64,000 nt of DNA from positions 98,471,912 to 98,535,911 of the forward strand of contig CM043963.1 of assembly GCA_014529385.2 (NCBI GenBank). Direction: 5' to 3'. This DNA is from Adiantum capillus-veneris. Its lineage: Eukaryota; Streptophyta; Polypodiopsida; Polypodiales; Pteridaceae. Shown in pieces: positions 11,680-24,399 of this stretch. Below the pieces are notes generated by a model. That model saw nothing but the letters and a program-made list of their open reading frames with translations. It made no database searches and was not told the DNA's origin. Each line of letters begins with the position of its first letter. Position 1 is the first letter of the stretch. Both the position numbers and the translations under genes were made by a program.

Positions 11680-11687
11680 TATAAATA
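11680..11687 (+). promoter_or_regulatory. TATA box of gene Y
   Basis: TATAAATA, 74 bp upstream of the first ATG of gene Y (11761) and about 107 bp downstream of the last dyad. The position is right for a plant core promoter. Confidence 0.55.
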
Positions 11688-11760
11688 TGACTTGCTCCCC
11701 CATTTGCCCTTTGTTTGGATGTTGTGCTCTCTCGTCTATCTTCGCTTTTGAATTTTTGTT

Positions 11761-13396
11761 ATGGGCCCCTTCAATGTTGAAGCAGAGGAGGAAGTGCCTT
11801 GCTCTCAGGATGGCCCCCAAGACAAACTATCTCATTTTCTATACCGCATTGGGCTTCAGCAACGCAAGACAAAGATCAGGCCGATGTTCAATCCAGATTT
11901 TTCTTTGCATGAGTGGATTGTCTCCGCGCAACATTACCTATCATGTTTTGAGCATACCTACGAGCAGAAAACGTCCGGTGGCACTGTTGAGATACAAGGA
12001 GTTCATTTTGTTCACATGAAGGATATCAATTCGGACTCCTCCAAGAAACACATATTTTCTAGGAGTTGCCTTAAGCTACCAGTGCACTTGCGGATAACAG
12101 ACTAGAAGTGTACACTTCATAACTGCGAGTGTCGAGTGGCTAAATATTATGCAGGCTTTATTTTATATTTGCATTTAATTTTGGATGAGCATGTTGATGT
12201 TGCAGAGGCCTCGCTAGAGGATCAGACTGGGGAGGGTCAAGAGCCCAAGTCTCGAGGCCTTGCCTTGCAAGTTTCAGAGGGAGTCCAGCTTCAGGAGGGT
12301 GCTTTGCCTACTAGTGTTCTACCTACCATACCTATTGGTGATTTGCAGTATGTCATGCTTAACGACATTATGGAGCTTTTTGACCTTCGAGAGGACTATT
12401 GCCTTGCCATTGTGGCACAGAATCTCGAAGAGGATGATGAGCTGTCATTGACCCTGAGCACGACAAGTATTCTGTTATAGATGCCCATGTAAATGATGAT
12501 GAGTTTGTTGACCCTGCAAGTGCACTTGTGATGATTTACAATGATGTTGCTACGTATGAGCGCACGCTTTCAACAGAAAAGGAGTTCATGGAAGTGAAAA
12601 AAAAGCTAGGGATTGAAGAAATGGGTAAGGCAAGCACTTCTTCATCATCTTTGGCCTCAACCTCCAATGCGCCCACTGGAGGTCAGGGCGGCATCAACCT
12701 ATGGAATGAGGACTTACTTGAGGAAGATGAAAACCAGAAGGTAACCTTTTTTTTTTTGCCTTACAATTTTGGTTTCTACTTATCTCATTTCATAACTTTA
12801 ATTTGTTGCAGTTGGTGGTCTATGATGATACCTTCATTCCTCACCCTCATGGACGAGGCATGGGAGATTTAGGGAAGAATTCCTCTCTCGGCCAATACTT
12901 AAAGAATCTTAAGTATCTGAGTTTTTTGGTCTTCCATTCGTCCTTCTCCAATGACAACGCGGAGCTACTCTTGATGACGTTGAAGACACTTTCAAGATAT
13001 TTAGGAGGGACCGTCATTAGGTGGAACGCAGATAAAATAATGCTTTTAGAAAAAAAGTCCGCATTGTATATGTTTGGCAAAGGGCCAAGAATGTATGGTT
13101 TGTGTAGTCGCTATTTTTTGACCCAAGCAGCATATGGTTTGTCATGCGGAATCACTGACCTTGTGCAATTACTAGAGTATGACAAGCATGCTATGTTTCG
13201 CAATAAACAACCAATTGCGCAGCTGCCTATTGAAGAAATGTCTCTTGTGGTTGTGGAGGTGGAGACAAATGTATTGTCGACAAACGAACCTGCAGGACTA
13301 GGTTGCAAAAGACCAAGGCAAGAAGAAGACGATAACACACAGCAGGCAAAAAGGCTAGAATATTCTGTAACTTTTCTCGACGAAGATGAAGAATAG
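11761..13396 (+). pseudogene. Gene Y, unrecognised intron-containing gene
   Basis: First exon from ATG 11761 (MGPFNVEAEEEVPCSQDGPQ) to about 12105. A second exon probably starts after TTGATGTTGCAG (12205), with a one-base shift near 12450 that separates LEEDDELSLTL from the frame reading DDEFVDPASALVMIY. A clear phase-0 intron lies at 12741-12811 (GTAACC ... TTGTTGCAG). The last exon, 12812-13396, starts LVVYDDTFIPH, is compact and hydrophobic in the middle, and ends with a basic patch (KRPRQEEDD) and an acidic tail (FLDEDEE). I do not recognise the family. It is divergent to the H3-Ulp1 gene, shares its dyad-rich upstream region, and converges on Z. Confidence 0.5.
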
Positions 13397-13545
13397 AGAA
13401 GCTCCAATGTATATTGTCGATGCCAAAAAATAGTACATTTTCTATCAAAACAATGAGTACATTATGTTTCTCACTTTTGTGACTGGTTGTCTTCTCTTGG
13501 CACAAAAAATTATATTGTGTTACAATGTGCTATCTTTAGGAAGTC

Positions 13546-13920
13546 TCAAACAACTTGGGTCAGAGTTGTCCAAGGTTTTCCAATGCGTTCTTTTTGAAGT
13601 CGCCACTCTGCATGTCGCGATGCCGCAGAAGATGCCTCCCATATTTCCTTCTTCCGTCGTTTGCTTGCTAATCTCATTGCTTGGCAAATCTGACTCTCTT
13701 TGGCACATTCCTTTCGGTGTGTTCTATGCATAAGTTTTCAATAAGTCCATTGATGTAGTTCCTCCAAACTATTGGCTTTGTTTGCACCACATCCGTGACG
13801 AGTGTGGCTGAAATAGCCAGTACGGGCTTCGTAGTGAGTTTTCTCCATACCTTGTGTATACCATATAGCCAAGCTACCATACTGCCTAGCAAACCAAGGC
13901 ATGTGGTTGCATACGATATG
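13546..13920 (-). pseudogene. Gene Z last exon, transposase-like C-terminus
   Basis: A textbook acceptor (TTTTTTGTAG at 13930-13921 on the minus strand) opens a 124-codon final exon with one internal TGA at 13738-13740, at a place where Arg would fit (WTY-stop-KLMHR). The exon contains CNHMPWFARQYG, TQGMEKTHYEARTGYFSHT and NSLEELHQW, then a Lys/Arg/Glu-rich tail. The Q-G-M-E-K-x-H ... H-T-x-H-G pattern resembles C-terminal parts of uncharacterised DDE-type transposase-like proteins as I remember them; I cannot assign a superfamily. Upstream exons are missing because element A resumes about 100 bp further on. Confidence 0.45.
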
Positions 13921-14106
13921 CTACAAAAAAGACCAGCCTATTGTTTATATGTAAATATATAATCACAATTTTATCAAATAAAGTAATATACCATGTAATG
14001 AGTTATGTGTTGATTTGTCCATGCAGCTATGAAAGACCTGTGGAAGGTCTCCAGAAGTCAGTATCTCTCCAAGTATTGAGCTCACAAAACTTGAATATGG
14101 AATCCA

Positions 14107-15536
14107 AACTTTTCCACACGTTCGCTAGATGAGAACCTTGTTATAGAAATACCTGTTAACAAGTTGGGACAATACTTTGAGGGTGATGAATCCAATGCGA
14201 CCATACCAATCACTACTAAGGGATTAATTGTGAAGGGAATCCTTGATGGTGGCGCTGGAGTTAGCATTGTGACTAAAAATTGCTGGGAAACTATGGGAAG
14301 ACCTCACCTTGCGACCACAACCGTTGTAGTCAAGATGGCCAATGGGTCTATTGTTAAACCTATTGGGATGCTAGAAGATCTCAAGATCAAGGACTTTGGA
14401 CATAAAATAAGCGTTACCTTCATTGTTATGGATTTCTCCAAACACACTATGGCATCGGAGATGATCTTAGGACATCCTTTCATAAAGAAAGCAAAAATGG
14501 TGCATGACTGGTCTAAAAACCATGTCTACTTGCAGTTCCAAGATTCTGTCATTCGAATGGATCTTGTTACTGGTCAAGCACATCCTCTAGGAAACAGGTT
14601 TATAATTGATCATAGATCTGACACCACAATTCACTCGACCCCACTGCAGTATTGTTACATGTGTAAAGCGGACACTGATGTTGGGGAAGATTCTCATTAT
14701 ATGGATGTACTACCTGGGATAACTGAGTCGGACAATGTGGATTGGGTCCACCTAGCAGCAACCATAGACACTTGGGAAAATAGGGGGACAACCTGGGTAA
14801 CACCTGAGGGGGATGAAATGCATGTACCCTTAAATATGCTACAAGCAATGCATATAGCTTCTGGCAAGACTCATCCTAATATAACAAAGAGAACATACAA
14901 GTGGGTCCCTAAAGCTTCTTTAGCGACCATATCTACTGCTAAAAAATAGAAGCCTTGTAAGAAACGTCCCACTCGCTCCAAGAAATGTAAGAAACGTGGC
15001 GATGGATTCCTAAATGACTATTGGAAGCCCAAGGCTACTATCAAGGAAATGATCAAATCTGGGTGCCAAAACGTAGATTGCAGTCTTACTTGTCACCTGG
15101 CCCATGTGAGCTCAATCCTGTAGCTCTAAAACAAATCGACGATCGCGGAAAGAAAAAACTCACAGAATGCTACACACCCGCTCCAGAGCTAGTTTGGGTA
15201 CCGAAGAAAGAACAATCTGTTCCACCTAGCTCAGGAAGGGGGGAGCCCCATGAAGCTTCTAGCTCCTCATGTAATGCATCCATAGAGGTAAAAGCTTCTC
15301 CACAACCTCCACCTACAATAGTGGACCTCCATGAAGCTACAAACGAATCCACACCTCCCAATGTTCAAGAATCACCCGATGGACCACTTCAAGTTCGATC
15401 CTGGAAGAGTACCTTACCACCCTTGCAACTTGATGAGGCACCTAAGGTAATAGACAACTACTGGCAAAAATCCTCACCTATTACCAGCTGGAACCATTGG
15501 TTTCAAAGGGTGACGAGCACATTTCAAACGATATGA
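14107..15536 (+). pseudogene. Retropepsin-like protease and C-terminal region, element A copy 1
   Basis: Aspartic protease that would cleave the Gag polyprotein. The domain spans about 14164-14570: LDGGAGVSIVTK (catalytic Asp in a D-G-G context instead of D-S/T-G), then MILGHPFIKKAKMVHDW, the second conserved block of plant Ty3 proteases. Element B has the same arrangement (ILGRPFMRQLKMVQDW). The ORF at 14164-14949 ends at a TAG; a shifted frame, 15021-15536, continues with Trp/Lys motifs (WVPKRRL) and a Pro/Ser-rich tail. A shared terminator-to-PPT arrangement follows. Confidence 0.75.
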
Positions 15537-15543
15537 TCTACTC

Positions 15544-15557
15544 AAGGAAGGGGGGAG
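15544..15557 (+). other. First polypurine tract of element A
   Basis: AAGGAAGGGGGGAG followed by TGTTTGCTG, eight bases after the last codons of the protease ORF. It looks like a normal plus-strand primer site but lies 1.6 kb before the likely LTR. Element B has the same doubled arrangement. Confidence 0.55.
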
Positions 15558-17174
15558 TGTTTGCTGACAGTCATCATTCACTTGCTCCCCTCTCAACCTT
15601 CCTCCCTGACCTCTCAATCTCCCAATCTTAGGGAATGTATTTATAACGCTTTATACTCACAAAAAACAAAAACAATAAAGAGCAAGAGCAATTAGCAAAC
15701 GAGTATGCACAATAAAAGTCAAAACATTGACCCAGACCTACACATTCACATTCGGTACACTGAAACAAAGACCTATGTCATTAAACACCTTTGATCCTCA
15801 TCACTCGAGTGATGGAGGGTAGGTAGGATTAGTACGATAGGAGTGTTTCTGTCTTAGAGTTGAGTGATTAGCAAAGTTCTTTTTTCCCACTGATGTGCCT
15901 CCTAGAGGTATTCTTTGTGTTTCCTAGTGTGTACAGGAACGTGTTGCTGTGGTTAGGATTTGGACCTTCAGGGAATCTTTCTCTCGTTCGCACTTCAAAT
16001 CAAGCGCGACCATCAACACAAACAGGTGTTTCTTGTCCATTAGCATTGCCCCTTATCTTTTTTGCATCTATGATTGTCTGCTTTGATTGTGATTGGTAGC
16101 ATAATATCCAGCATATTTTCTTAGTATCAAACATTAAATTCAATGTAATTTTTTGTCATAATCACTTGTCTAGGTTTAAAAATCAAGCAGTCCCATTAAG
16201 CTAGTTTGACCAAGTTAGGTGTTAGAGATCTTCTCTTAATACCATGGGGAATGCCTTCCTAATAATCAATGGTTACTTGGGTTCTTAATCCGATTTAGGC
16301 AGCATTGTGTGAAATGTACTTGGGCTTTCTAGTGGGCTTAGTCCCTATTGACCTTTAGCTTAAGTATTATAAAGTGAGTTTACTAGTGTGATGAGCCTGG
16401 GGAGGTGTAACAGTGTTATATGACCCCCCAAAAGTTACAAAATTAAAACGCTGAAAATGAACAAACAAAAACAAATCAAGGTGCCACAATGTAAAATCTT
16501 AAGCTGGAAGAGAAATCTCAGCTTGATTGGGTACTTCACTCACATGTATCACCTATGGTACTAGAGCCCTAGAGGTTCCCAGTGTGGGTGTTTTTCCTTG
16601 AAAAGCAAAAAACCCCAAGGCATACAAAATAATCACACCCATCAAAATTGAATCACTGTGAAAAGACTTTGGGGGGTCAAATAAAAGGTAATCAGCCAGG
16701 CGATGATTTCATGAGAAATTACTTTTATTGTAGCTTAACTACAAGGTCTTCTAGGTATAGCCTCTAGTCAGCCCTCGAACATGAAATACTTGGCTCTCGC
16801 TATTAAACAACTTAATTCACCAGAGAAAATTAAGAAGCTTACCCATGGTATTAATAGTCGATCTTTAGTGCCTTTCGACCGTTGAATTAGCGACCCCAAA
16901 CTTGTTTAGTTTTTTACCTTCCTAACTGTTTATGCATTTGATTATATTGCAATTTAATGTTTATTGATGACAAATGGTTTAGAATTATTCTACCAATCAA
17001 TTTGTCTGCCTAGAGCTGCATATGCTTTTCAATTGCTTATGAGAATGCAATTACTGTGTCAATGTTGTTTGATTTTGCAATGACTGAAGAAGGCTAAGGA
17101 CATTCATCTCAAATGCTCTTCCACCTCGACGAACGCGCTGCAACGCAATAGCTTCTGAGGACGGAATCTACATC
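15558..17174 (+). other. Non-coding spacer of element A between two polypurine tracts
   Basis: 1.6 kb without a supported gene. It contains a foldback: TGACCCCCCAAA at 16421-16432 and its complement TTTGGGGGGTCA at 16668-16679. Another inverted pair, CCATGGTATTAA and its complement, lies near 16238 and 16843. Either could be a small insertion or a relic LTR edge. Nothing else is recognised. Confidence 0.5.
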
Positions 17175-17187
17175 AGGAAGGGGGGCA
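17175..17187 (+). other. Second polypurine tract of element A
   Basis: AGGAAGGGGGGCA directly before TGTTAACCC, the classical junction of a polypurine tract with a 3' LTR that starts TG. Confidence 0.6.
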
Positions 17188-17385
17188 TGTTAACCCTCAT
17201 GGCTCACAGACACCCTATCACCTACGACGGACGTTGTATTATTTACTTGGTAGAGTTAGGTAACGGGCTTGTCGGTCCAATAGGAAAAGGGTAAGAGTGA
17301 TCGCCGATGAGAGGCGCACTCTAACTGGAACATTCAAGGGATTAGTTGGCTAAGCATGGGCGATCAAGTGTGAATGGGGTGAGCT

Positions 17386-17395
17386 CATATAAAAG
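17386..17395 (+). promoter_or_regulatory. TATA box in element A LTR
   Basis: CATATAAAAG, about 320 bp before the first possible gag start at 17708, in the expected place for LTR-driven transcription. Confidence 0.5.
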
Positions 17396-17502
17396 TCAAC
17401 TAAACCTAAAATTCACTCATTTTCTCATTTGTGCAATTGAAGAGTTATCTTGCTCCATCTCCATCTTCTACTTCTTCATCTCCTTGTGTTTGTGTGTATG
17501 CG

Positions 17503-17550
17503 TGAGAGAGAGAGAGAGAGAGAGAGAGAGTGTGTGTGTGTGTGTGTGTG
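17503..17550 (+). repeat. (GA)n(GT)n compound microsatellite
   Basis: About 14 GA units followed by about 10 GT units, in the leader or LTR of element A copy 2. Confidence 0.95.
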
Positions 17551-18918
17551 CGATCGAGCATTGTAGGGGCACGACGGCGGCGAGGCGGTTGAGCGTGGCG
17601 TAGAGGCGTCTCCCTCTTCTTCGCGGCGAGGAATCCTCCATGAAGCAAGCGCAGAGCGGTGAGTGACACACCAACGCCATCTTTGAGCTTACTAGTTTAG
17701 GCTTGTTGTGTGCTTGGAGCCATTTGTGGATCGCACGCGGTGTATCGGCAAGTTCCTTGCATTGACACGTACGACATACGCGCACACCAATGTAGACCCT
17801 ATGCCCTTAGAGAATGTGCACGTGAATACTTCATTCACTTCACCTCCTGACTCTTCAGAGCTATTCCCCTCCGAGGTCATATTACCCGATGGTAGAAGCC
17901 TTGCCGAAGTGCAAGAGGTTGAGTGATATATCATTGCGGCTAGGGAAAAGGAAGTCAAGAGCTTACACAAGGCGGAGCAACAAAGAGAGTTAAAAGAGAA
18001 ATCCCCTATGTCAATATCCTTGCTAAGAGAGCAATCGAGTGCTCTTGACTTATCAACCGCTAAGGGCCAACCCCTAGAAAGCAACATTGCATCTAGATCA
18101 AAGGACACCCCTAGCACCTCAATCCTAGATGGAGCGTTCTTAAATGAGAACTGGGAGTATGAACTACAAACGAAAACTTTAACCGACCTATACACTCACA
18201 CCTATCACGTGGGTTGGTTAGATGTCCTACAATCCACAATGGGTGCTACTATTGTGGAGGATCGACAACAAAGAGTTTGTGAGGTCATCCATAGGGTCAT
18301 TGAGTTAGAGAGACAGAACAAGGAGATCCACATGCCTTCAACAGGTCTCATGAGATTCTTGGATACAGGAAAGGCTAAACAACCGACCTTATTTCAAATG
18401 GAGACTCCCTCGGTAAGTCCGATGGATCCCCCATATGTTGTTTCGCCAGGGGTCTCGGTGCTATCTGAGCCCACAAGTGATAGCTTTACCTTTCCAATTC
18501 TAACTCATCTTTCCCTTGCTGACACCATGCCTACCCCAATGATGGGCTTGCCGAGAAACATGCCATGGACCTCATTTGTTAGTAAAGCACCACTACATGG
18601 TAGCTCAATGCCTGCAACAGTACCTACAAGTGTGTATCAATCGTATGCACCTATGGGTCATCGCACTCATGTAGTCCCTACCCCTCCCATTGTTTCAACA
18701 ACCTATGCTCCACAACCACAACACCCAAGTACTTATTTCCATGGGACCATACCGGCTAGCATTAGCATGTCACATCCGATGTCTGGTATGCCTAAGGCCA
18801 CCCATATGAAGCTTGGGCCACCACATGACACAACATCCTACCCAACGTGGAACCCAAGGGCTTCCTATGCGCCAAGCCCAATGCCAATACCTACTCCACA
18901 TGTAGTCTCTGGAGCGAT

Positions 18919-20937
<2,019 letters not shown>

Positions 20938-20950
20938 TTACCTCTCTCTT
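20938..20950 (-). other. Polypurine tract of element C
   Basis: Minus strand AAGAGAGAGGTAA directly before the LTR start TGTCATAA. Confidence 0.7.
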
Positions 20951-21340
20951 GAAATCATAGTCGTCCTCGACTATGAGGTAGAGAAGATAAAGCCTTGTCA
21001 TTAGTCCATTTTCTAGCGGGTAGAGGATCCCTATTTTACCCTACAACATCGCCCCAGAATGGATGACTAGTTCATTTCGTGCTTGAGAGTGTTAGCTGCC
21101 GCAAGCATGTTTGCACATTAGTCTGTATCAATCTTCCATAGTAGAGTGACAAGATCCACTTGGTGTTCGAGAGACATCGTCTCCACAAACATGATCCCAA
21201 GCATGCATACTTCTTAACATTTGTGCACAATAAAGAAAAAGAGAGTCTTATAAGAAAAAAACTTTGTTCATTTAAACATTTTTACATTTGCTTACTCTAG
21301 GGGAAGCATTGTAAACATTGACAAGGTTTAGGTTATCCTT

Positions 21341-21643
21341 TCATTGTATGCCTTGCATACATCTAGCATCTTCAAAAGGATAGTTCTTAAAATTAATAAG
21401 ATACCGTCAGATAATCTTACCGCCTCTCAATACCTCTTCATGTCGGAGAATGGACTCGGGCTGCCACACCTCTTCTTGGTCCTCGATCTCCGGTGGGTCT
21501 TCAATAGTTGGTTCTTGAGGCGGCTCTCCTTTGTAAGGCTTTAGTAGGCTCACATGGAAAGCATTGTGTATGAGCTAATGACTAGGCAACTTGAGTTGAT
21601 AGGCCATCTCATTGATTGGTCTAAGAATCTTGAAGGGACCATA
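21341..21643 (-). pseudogene. Integrase C-terminus with chromodomain-like end, element C
   Basis: Continuation of the integrase frame cut at 41282 by element B. The minus strand reads GPFKILRPINEMAYQLKLPS, then HNAFHVSLLKPYKG (end of the GPY/F module), a Glu/Pro-rich linker, and PESILRHEEVLRGGKI plus RYLINFKNYPFEDARCM, the usual chromovirus chromodomain pattern, ending at a TGA at 21341-21343. Two internal stops are present (one after KLPSH, one after GGKII). In known chromoviruses this domain directs integration to chromatin marks. Confidence 0.8.
21639..21643 (+). repeat. Left target-site duplication of element B
   Basis: CCATA, identical to 41277-41281. Confidence 0.9.
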
Positions 21644-22584
21644 TGTTAGAAGTTGGACACACCCCACGGAAACTGACTACTCGGAAGATTATCATTCTTT
21701 GTAATTATTCATTTATTGAGGAAACCCGATTTTTCACCTTGTAAATATTGGGGCTTAATAGAAGTTTCCAGATTGTATCCCAGTTTTGGTAGTTAGATTG
21801 AGTAGTTGGTTAATTTTGGAACTTTAGGGTTTAAGAATTGTAAGGTATATATACCACTTTTTGACCTTAATGAAAAACCTTTTGTCATTTTGTAAAAAAT
21901 ACTGTCTGTGAGTGAGCGTATTGTGTACAAGAGAGAGTGAGATCTTCTTCTTGACGCTACATATGCACCGGTGGTCGGAATTGAGTGCGGAGAAGTGCAG
22001 TGTGTTGCCCCTGACGAGAGCTACGTGCCAATACCTACATTGCGTGCGTACGGTCCGGTTTTGTGAGCTCCTTCTACGAGCTTCATCTGGTGATTTGGTG
22101 AGCAAATGTTGTCCGATTTTGCATTGCAGCATATCCATGCGTTCACATTGAGGAGAGCTACACATTAGGCACTTTAGATTTTGGAAACGAAGACCTGCAA
22201 ATTTCGGCCAGACATCCTACATGATTTTGCACCGGGTGTTTTGGGTTGGGGTTTTGGTTCATAGACCTTAGGGAGAGCGACATATTGGTGGTAGTAGGGT
22301 CTCCTTCAAGTTCTGTGGTGTTTCGAGATTGCTTGATGGATATTCGGCTCTTGTAAGCGTTGTAGGAAATCTCTTCTTAAGCACTCCTGAGAATGTATCT
22401 TTGACATTGGGTAGAGACCTCTGCAGGAATTAGTTAGGAGTCGGTCGAGTGTAGGTTGACACCCTATGCTTGTTTCCATGCGCCTACGGGTCAAGCTTCG
22501 GGGTCAAGCTTTGTCCTTAGCTGACAAATATTGTTAGATGAGTTCTCGCTATGCTGGCGTCCGTCGCGGCATATCCGTCTAACA
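21644..22584 (+). repeat. 5' LTR of element B
   Basis: TGTTAGAAGTTGGACACACC ... CGTCTAACA. About 95 percent identical by eye to 40351-41276; nearly all differences are C/T or G/A. It contains TATATATA at 21846-21853 and a half palindrome AGACATCCTACATGA at 22210. Confidence 0.92.
21846..21853 (+). promoter_or_regulatory. TATA box in element B 5' LTR
   Basis: TATATATA, 202 bp into the LTR and conserved at 40552-40559 in the 3' LTR. Confidence 0.65.
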
Positions 22585-22585
22585 T

Positions 22586-22602
22586 TGGCGCCGCTGCTGG
22601 GG
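22586..22602 (+). other. Primer-binding site of element B
   Basis: TGGCGCCGCTGCTGGGG, one base after the LTR end. It is close to the TGGCGCCGTTGCCGGGG site known from Athila/Tat elements, which pairs with tRNA-Asp. Confidence 0.8.
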
Positions 22603-24399
22603 ATGAAAACCTTAGGTAGGTGACCGAGACTAATCCTTGAGGATAGGGATTTTTAGCTTGCCAAGAGTCTCGTTTTGCATTTATAGGATTAGAGGGTGGA
22701 GGACTCTCTAGGTCTTAGAGGGAGTCTAAGAAGTGAGCGTCTGGCCTAGAGCCTTCGACTTAGGTAGATTTAGGTAGACTAAGATAGTTTTAGGTATTAG
22801 TTGAGTTCTTGAGTAGGAGTTGGAGTGGTAGAAGCGGTGAGAGGAGAGCTTGAGAGTCCGGAGAGGCCAGAAAGCAACCAAAACACCATTATCACCATTT
22901 CACATGATGAGTAGGAGTAGAGTAAGTAGGACATCATGATTCAGGATCTAGAGCACTTCATGCATGTATACTTGCTCGATAAATTCATCACAAGTTTGTA
23001 AAAGACGCAAAAAGACGCAGAAGTATGTTTGAAAGCTGAAGTGAAGTCCAAAAGTTACTGTGAGTGTTTCTAATAGAGCTGCAGAGCATCAGGAGCATTT
23101 CTGTCAGGAAAAAATTTAATTTCAAGCCAGGAGACATCCTACGCGTAGGATGTCTACATGCTAATCTGGTGGGAATTTTGGGATTTTGAGTTGATCACTG
23201 TGTTCAGAAGGTGAGGTTTACCCTATTTTCAACTGTAAAGTGAAAATTTGACCATATCTTGACAAGATAAGGCCACATAGACTGAAATTGCCAGACATCC
23301 TACCCAAATTGTGCCAAAGCATTATTTTAAGACCAAAACCATATGATGGCTGCATGAGCATGACCTGCATGAAATATTGAGTGACTGAGACGGGTTTCAT
23401 CTCATTTTGGAAAAGAAAAATTTGGGTTCAAAGCGGACTTTAGCACTTTTGACTGAAAAAGACAAGAACAGCTAAAATTGGGGACTTTTGAAATCCAAAC
23501 CAAAATCCAAGCATACCACTGGGTTGCTGACATCAAAGGGAAGCTGTGGGTCAATTCTGGGGTCAAACAAGCCAAAAAGACATCCTACACGTAGGATGTC
23601 TTTTGTGTGATTTTTCACTCCAAATCCAGATTTGAGCATACCAAAGTGATCAACAACTCAAGGGGAGCCTGGGTTGTGAATTTGAAGCCATTATGATGAA
23701 AAAGACATCCTACGCGTAGTATGTCTAATGCAAGAAATTGAAGCCAGAAACTGACTGTGGGCATAGCAAGGTGTTGTATAGCCTGAGGCAAGCCTCCTAG
23801 TCAATTTGGGTCCAAATTGGAGGTGATTAGACTGATCAAGATCAGCAAACAGGCTGTCAGAACAGATTTCTGATCCATTGAACATCTTATAGGTGTCCAA
23901 ATCAAAAAGTAAAAACAGCTGTGGACTCAGCACATCAAGGGGAATCCATAGTGCAAAAATCTAGGCAAAACAAAGTAGGAGACATCCTACGCGTAGGATG
24001 TCTATTGGGACCTACGGAAGATAAAATTTAACTGGGCTTAGATAGTGAGATTCATTTGGCTTAAGGGTTCCAGAACTTCTTTCAGAAGTGAATTTGGACC
24101 TTTGACGGAGCAAAGACTGAATTCATACTTTTTCACGTAAATTGACCAACATCCGAGGGAAGTACAGTTCCAATTAGCATACCTAATCCAGAACATCAGG
24201 AGTGTATAAAATACAGTAGTGGTTGAGATTAACTCTCCAGTTATACCAATCATTACTAAGATAACCTCTAGTAGATAAATGCTTTGATTCGATTGCCGAA
24301 ATTAAACGCTTGTGTACAGGTATATTCAGCAGCAAAGTAAGAAGTTGTGCGGAGACTGATCCTTTGCCAAGTGAGTGGTTGGATTTGTGGTAAATTGCA
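22603..24399 (+). other. 5' leader of element B
   Basis: 1.8 kb before the first gag ATG (24400). No long frame. It holds four copies of a 24-bp palindrome and one half copy within degenerate tandem units (see the palindrome entry). A long structured leader is usual in large Tat-type elements; the palindromes are not. Confidence 0.65.
23132..24003 (+). repeat. Palindrome array in the 5' leader of element B
   Basis: The 24-bp site is AGACATCCTACG joined to its own reverse complement. Copies start at 23132 (perfect), 23578 (one change in the centre), 23703 (one change) and 23980 (perfect); a left half stands at 23293. Distances: 23293 to 23578 is 285 bp, 23703 to 23980 is 277 bp. Intervening DNA is diverged but recognisable as repeats (CCAAGCATACCA and GAGCATACCAAAG; GTTGCTGACATCAA and GTGATCAACAACTCAA). 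The palindrome is the best conserved part. Confidence 0.85.

Larger units (their letters stand above)
10603..11760. other. Divergent intergenic region between H3-Ulp1 and Y
   Basis: No coding support. It separates the start of the minus-strand H3-Ulp1 gene from the start of plus-strand gene Y. It holds a poly-G tract (10818-10828), an unusually CpG-rich stretch (10900-11630) carrying the dyad array, three CACGTG G-box cores (10940, 11374 and 11592) and a TATA box for Y. Confidence 0.6.
1490..14020. other. Foreign multi-gene block splitting element A copy 1
   Basis: About 12.5 kb lying between the gag half (ends about 1480) and the protease half (resumes about 14020) of one element A copy, both halves in the same orientation. 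It holds four broken intron-containing coding units in alternating orientation: X (+, 1885-3197), H3-Ulp1 (-, 3418-10602), Y (+, 11761-13396) and Z (-, 13546-13920). A later 5.26-kb transposon lies within it. Z enters the block at a 3' splice site with no upstream exons before element A resumes, so the block looks truncated on the right. I could not find terminal repeats or a target duplication for the block as a whole. It may be a large gene-carrying DNA transposon, or host sequence trapped by rearrangement. Confidence 0.55.
14020..17187 (+). mobile_element. Element A copy 1, 3' part
   Basis: Protease-bearing half of element A, ending in a Pro/Ser-rich region (to 15536), a first polypurine tract (15544-15557), 1.6 kb of non-coding sequence and a second polypurine tract (17175-17187) just before an LTR start (TGTTAACCC at 17188). 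No RT, RNase H or integrase is present, so the element depends on others. Its Gag-protease is closest in this window to that of element B. Confidence 0.65.
17188..17660 (+). repeat. LTR shared by element A copies 1 and 2 (3' end unresolved)
   Basis: Starts TGTTAACCC after a polypurine tract, so it reads as the 3' LTR of copy 1. It also precedes the gag of copy 2 in the position of a 5' LTR, so one LTR seems to serve two tandem copies, as unequal recombination would give. It includes CATATAAAAG (17386-17395) as a TATA box and a (GA)n(GT)n tract (17503-17550). I could not find a primer-binding site, so the end near 17660 is a guess. Confidence 0.5.

Noticed and set aside
10603-11760. CpG-rich region as an ordinary CpG island
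   Set aside because: The CpG content is concentrated in an exact repeated dyad, so a specific motif explains it better.
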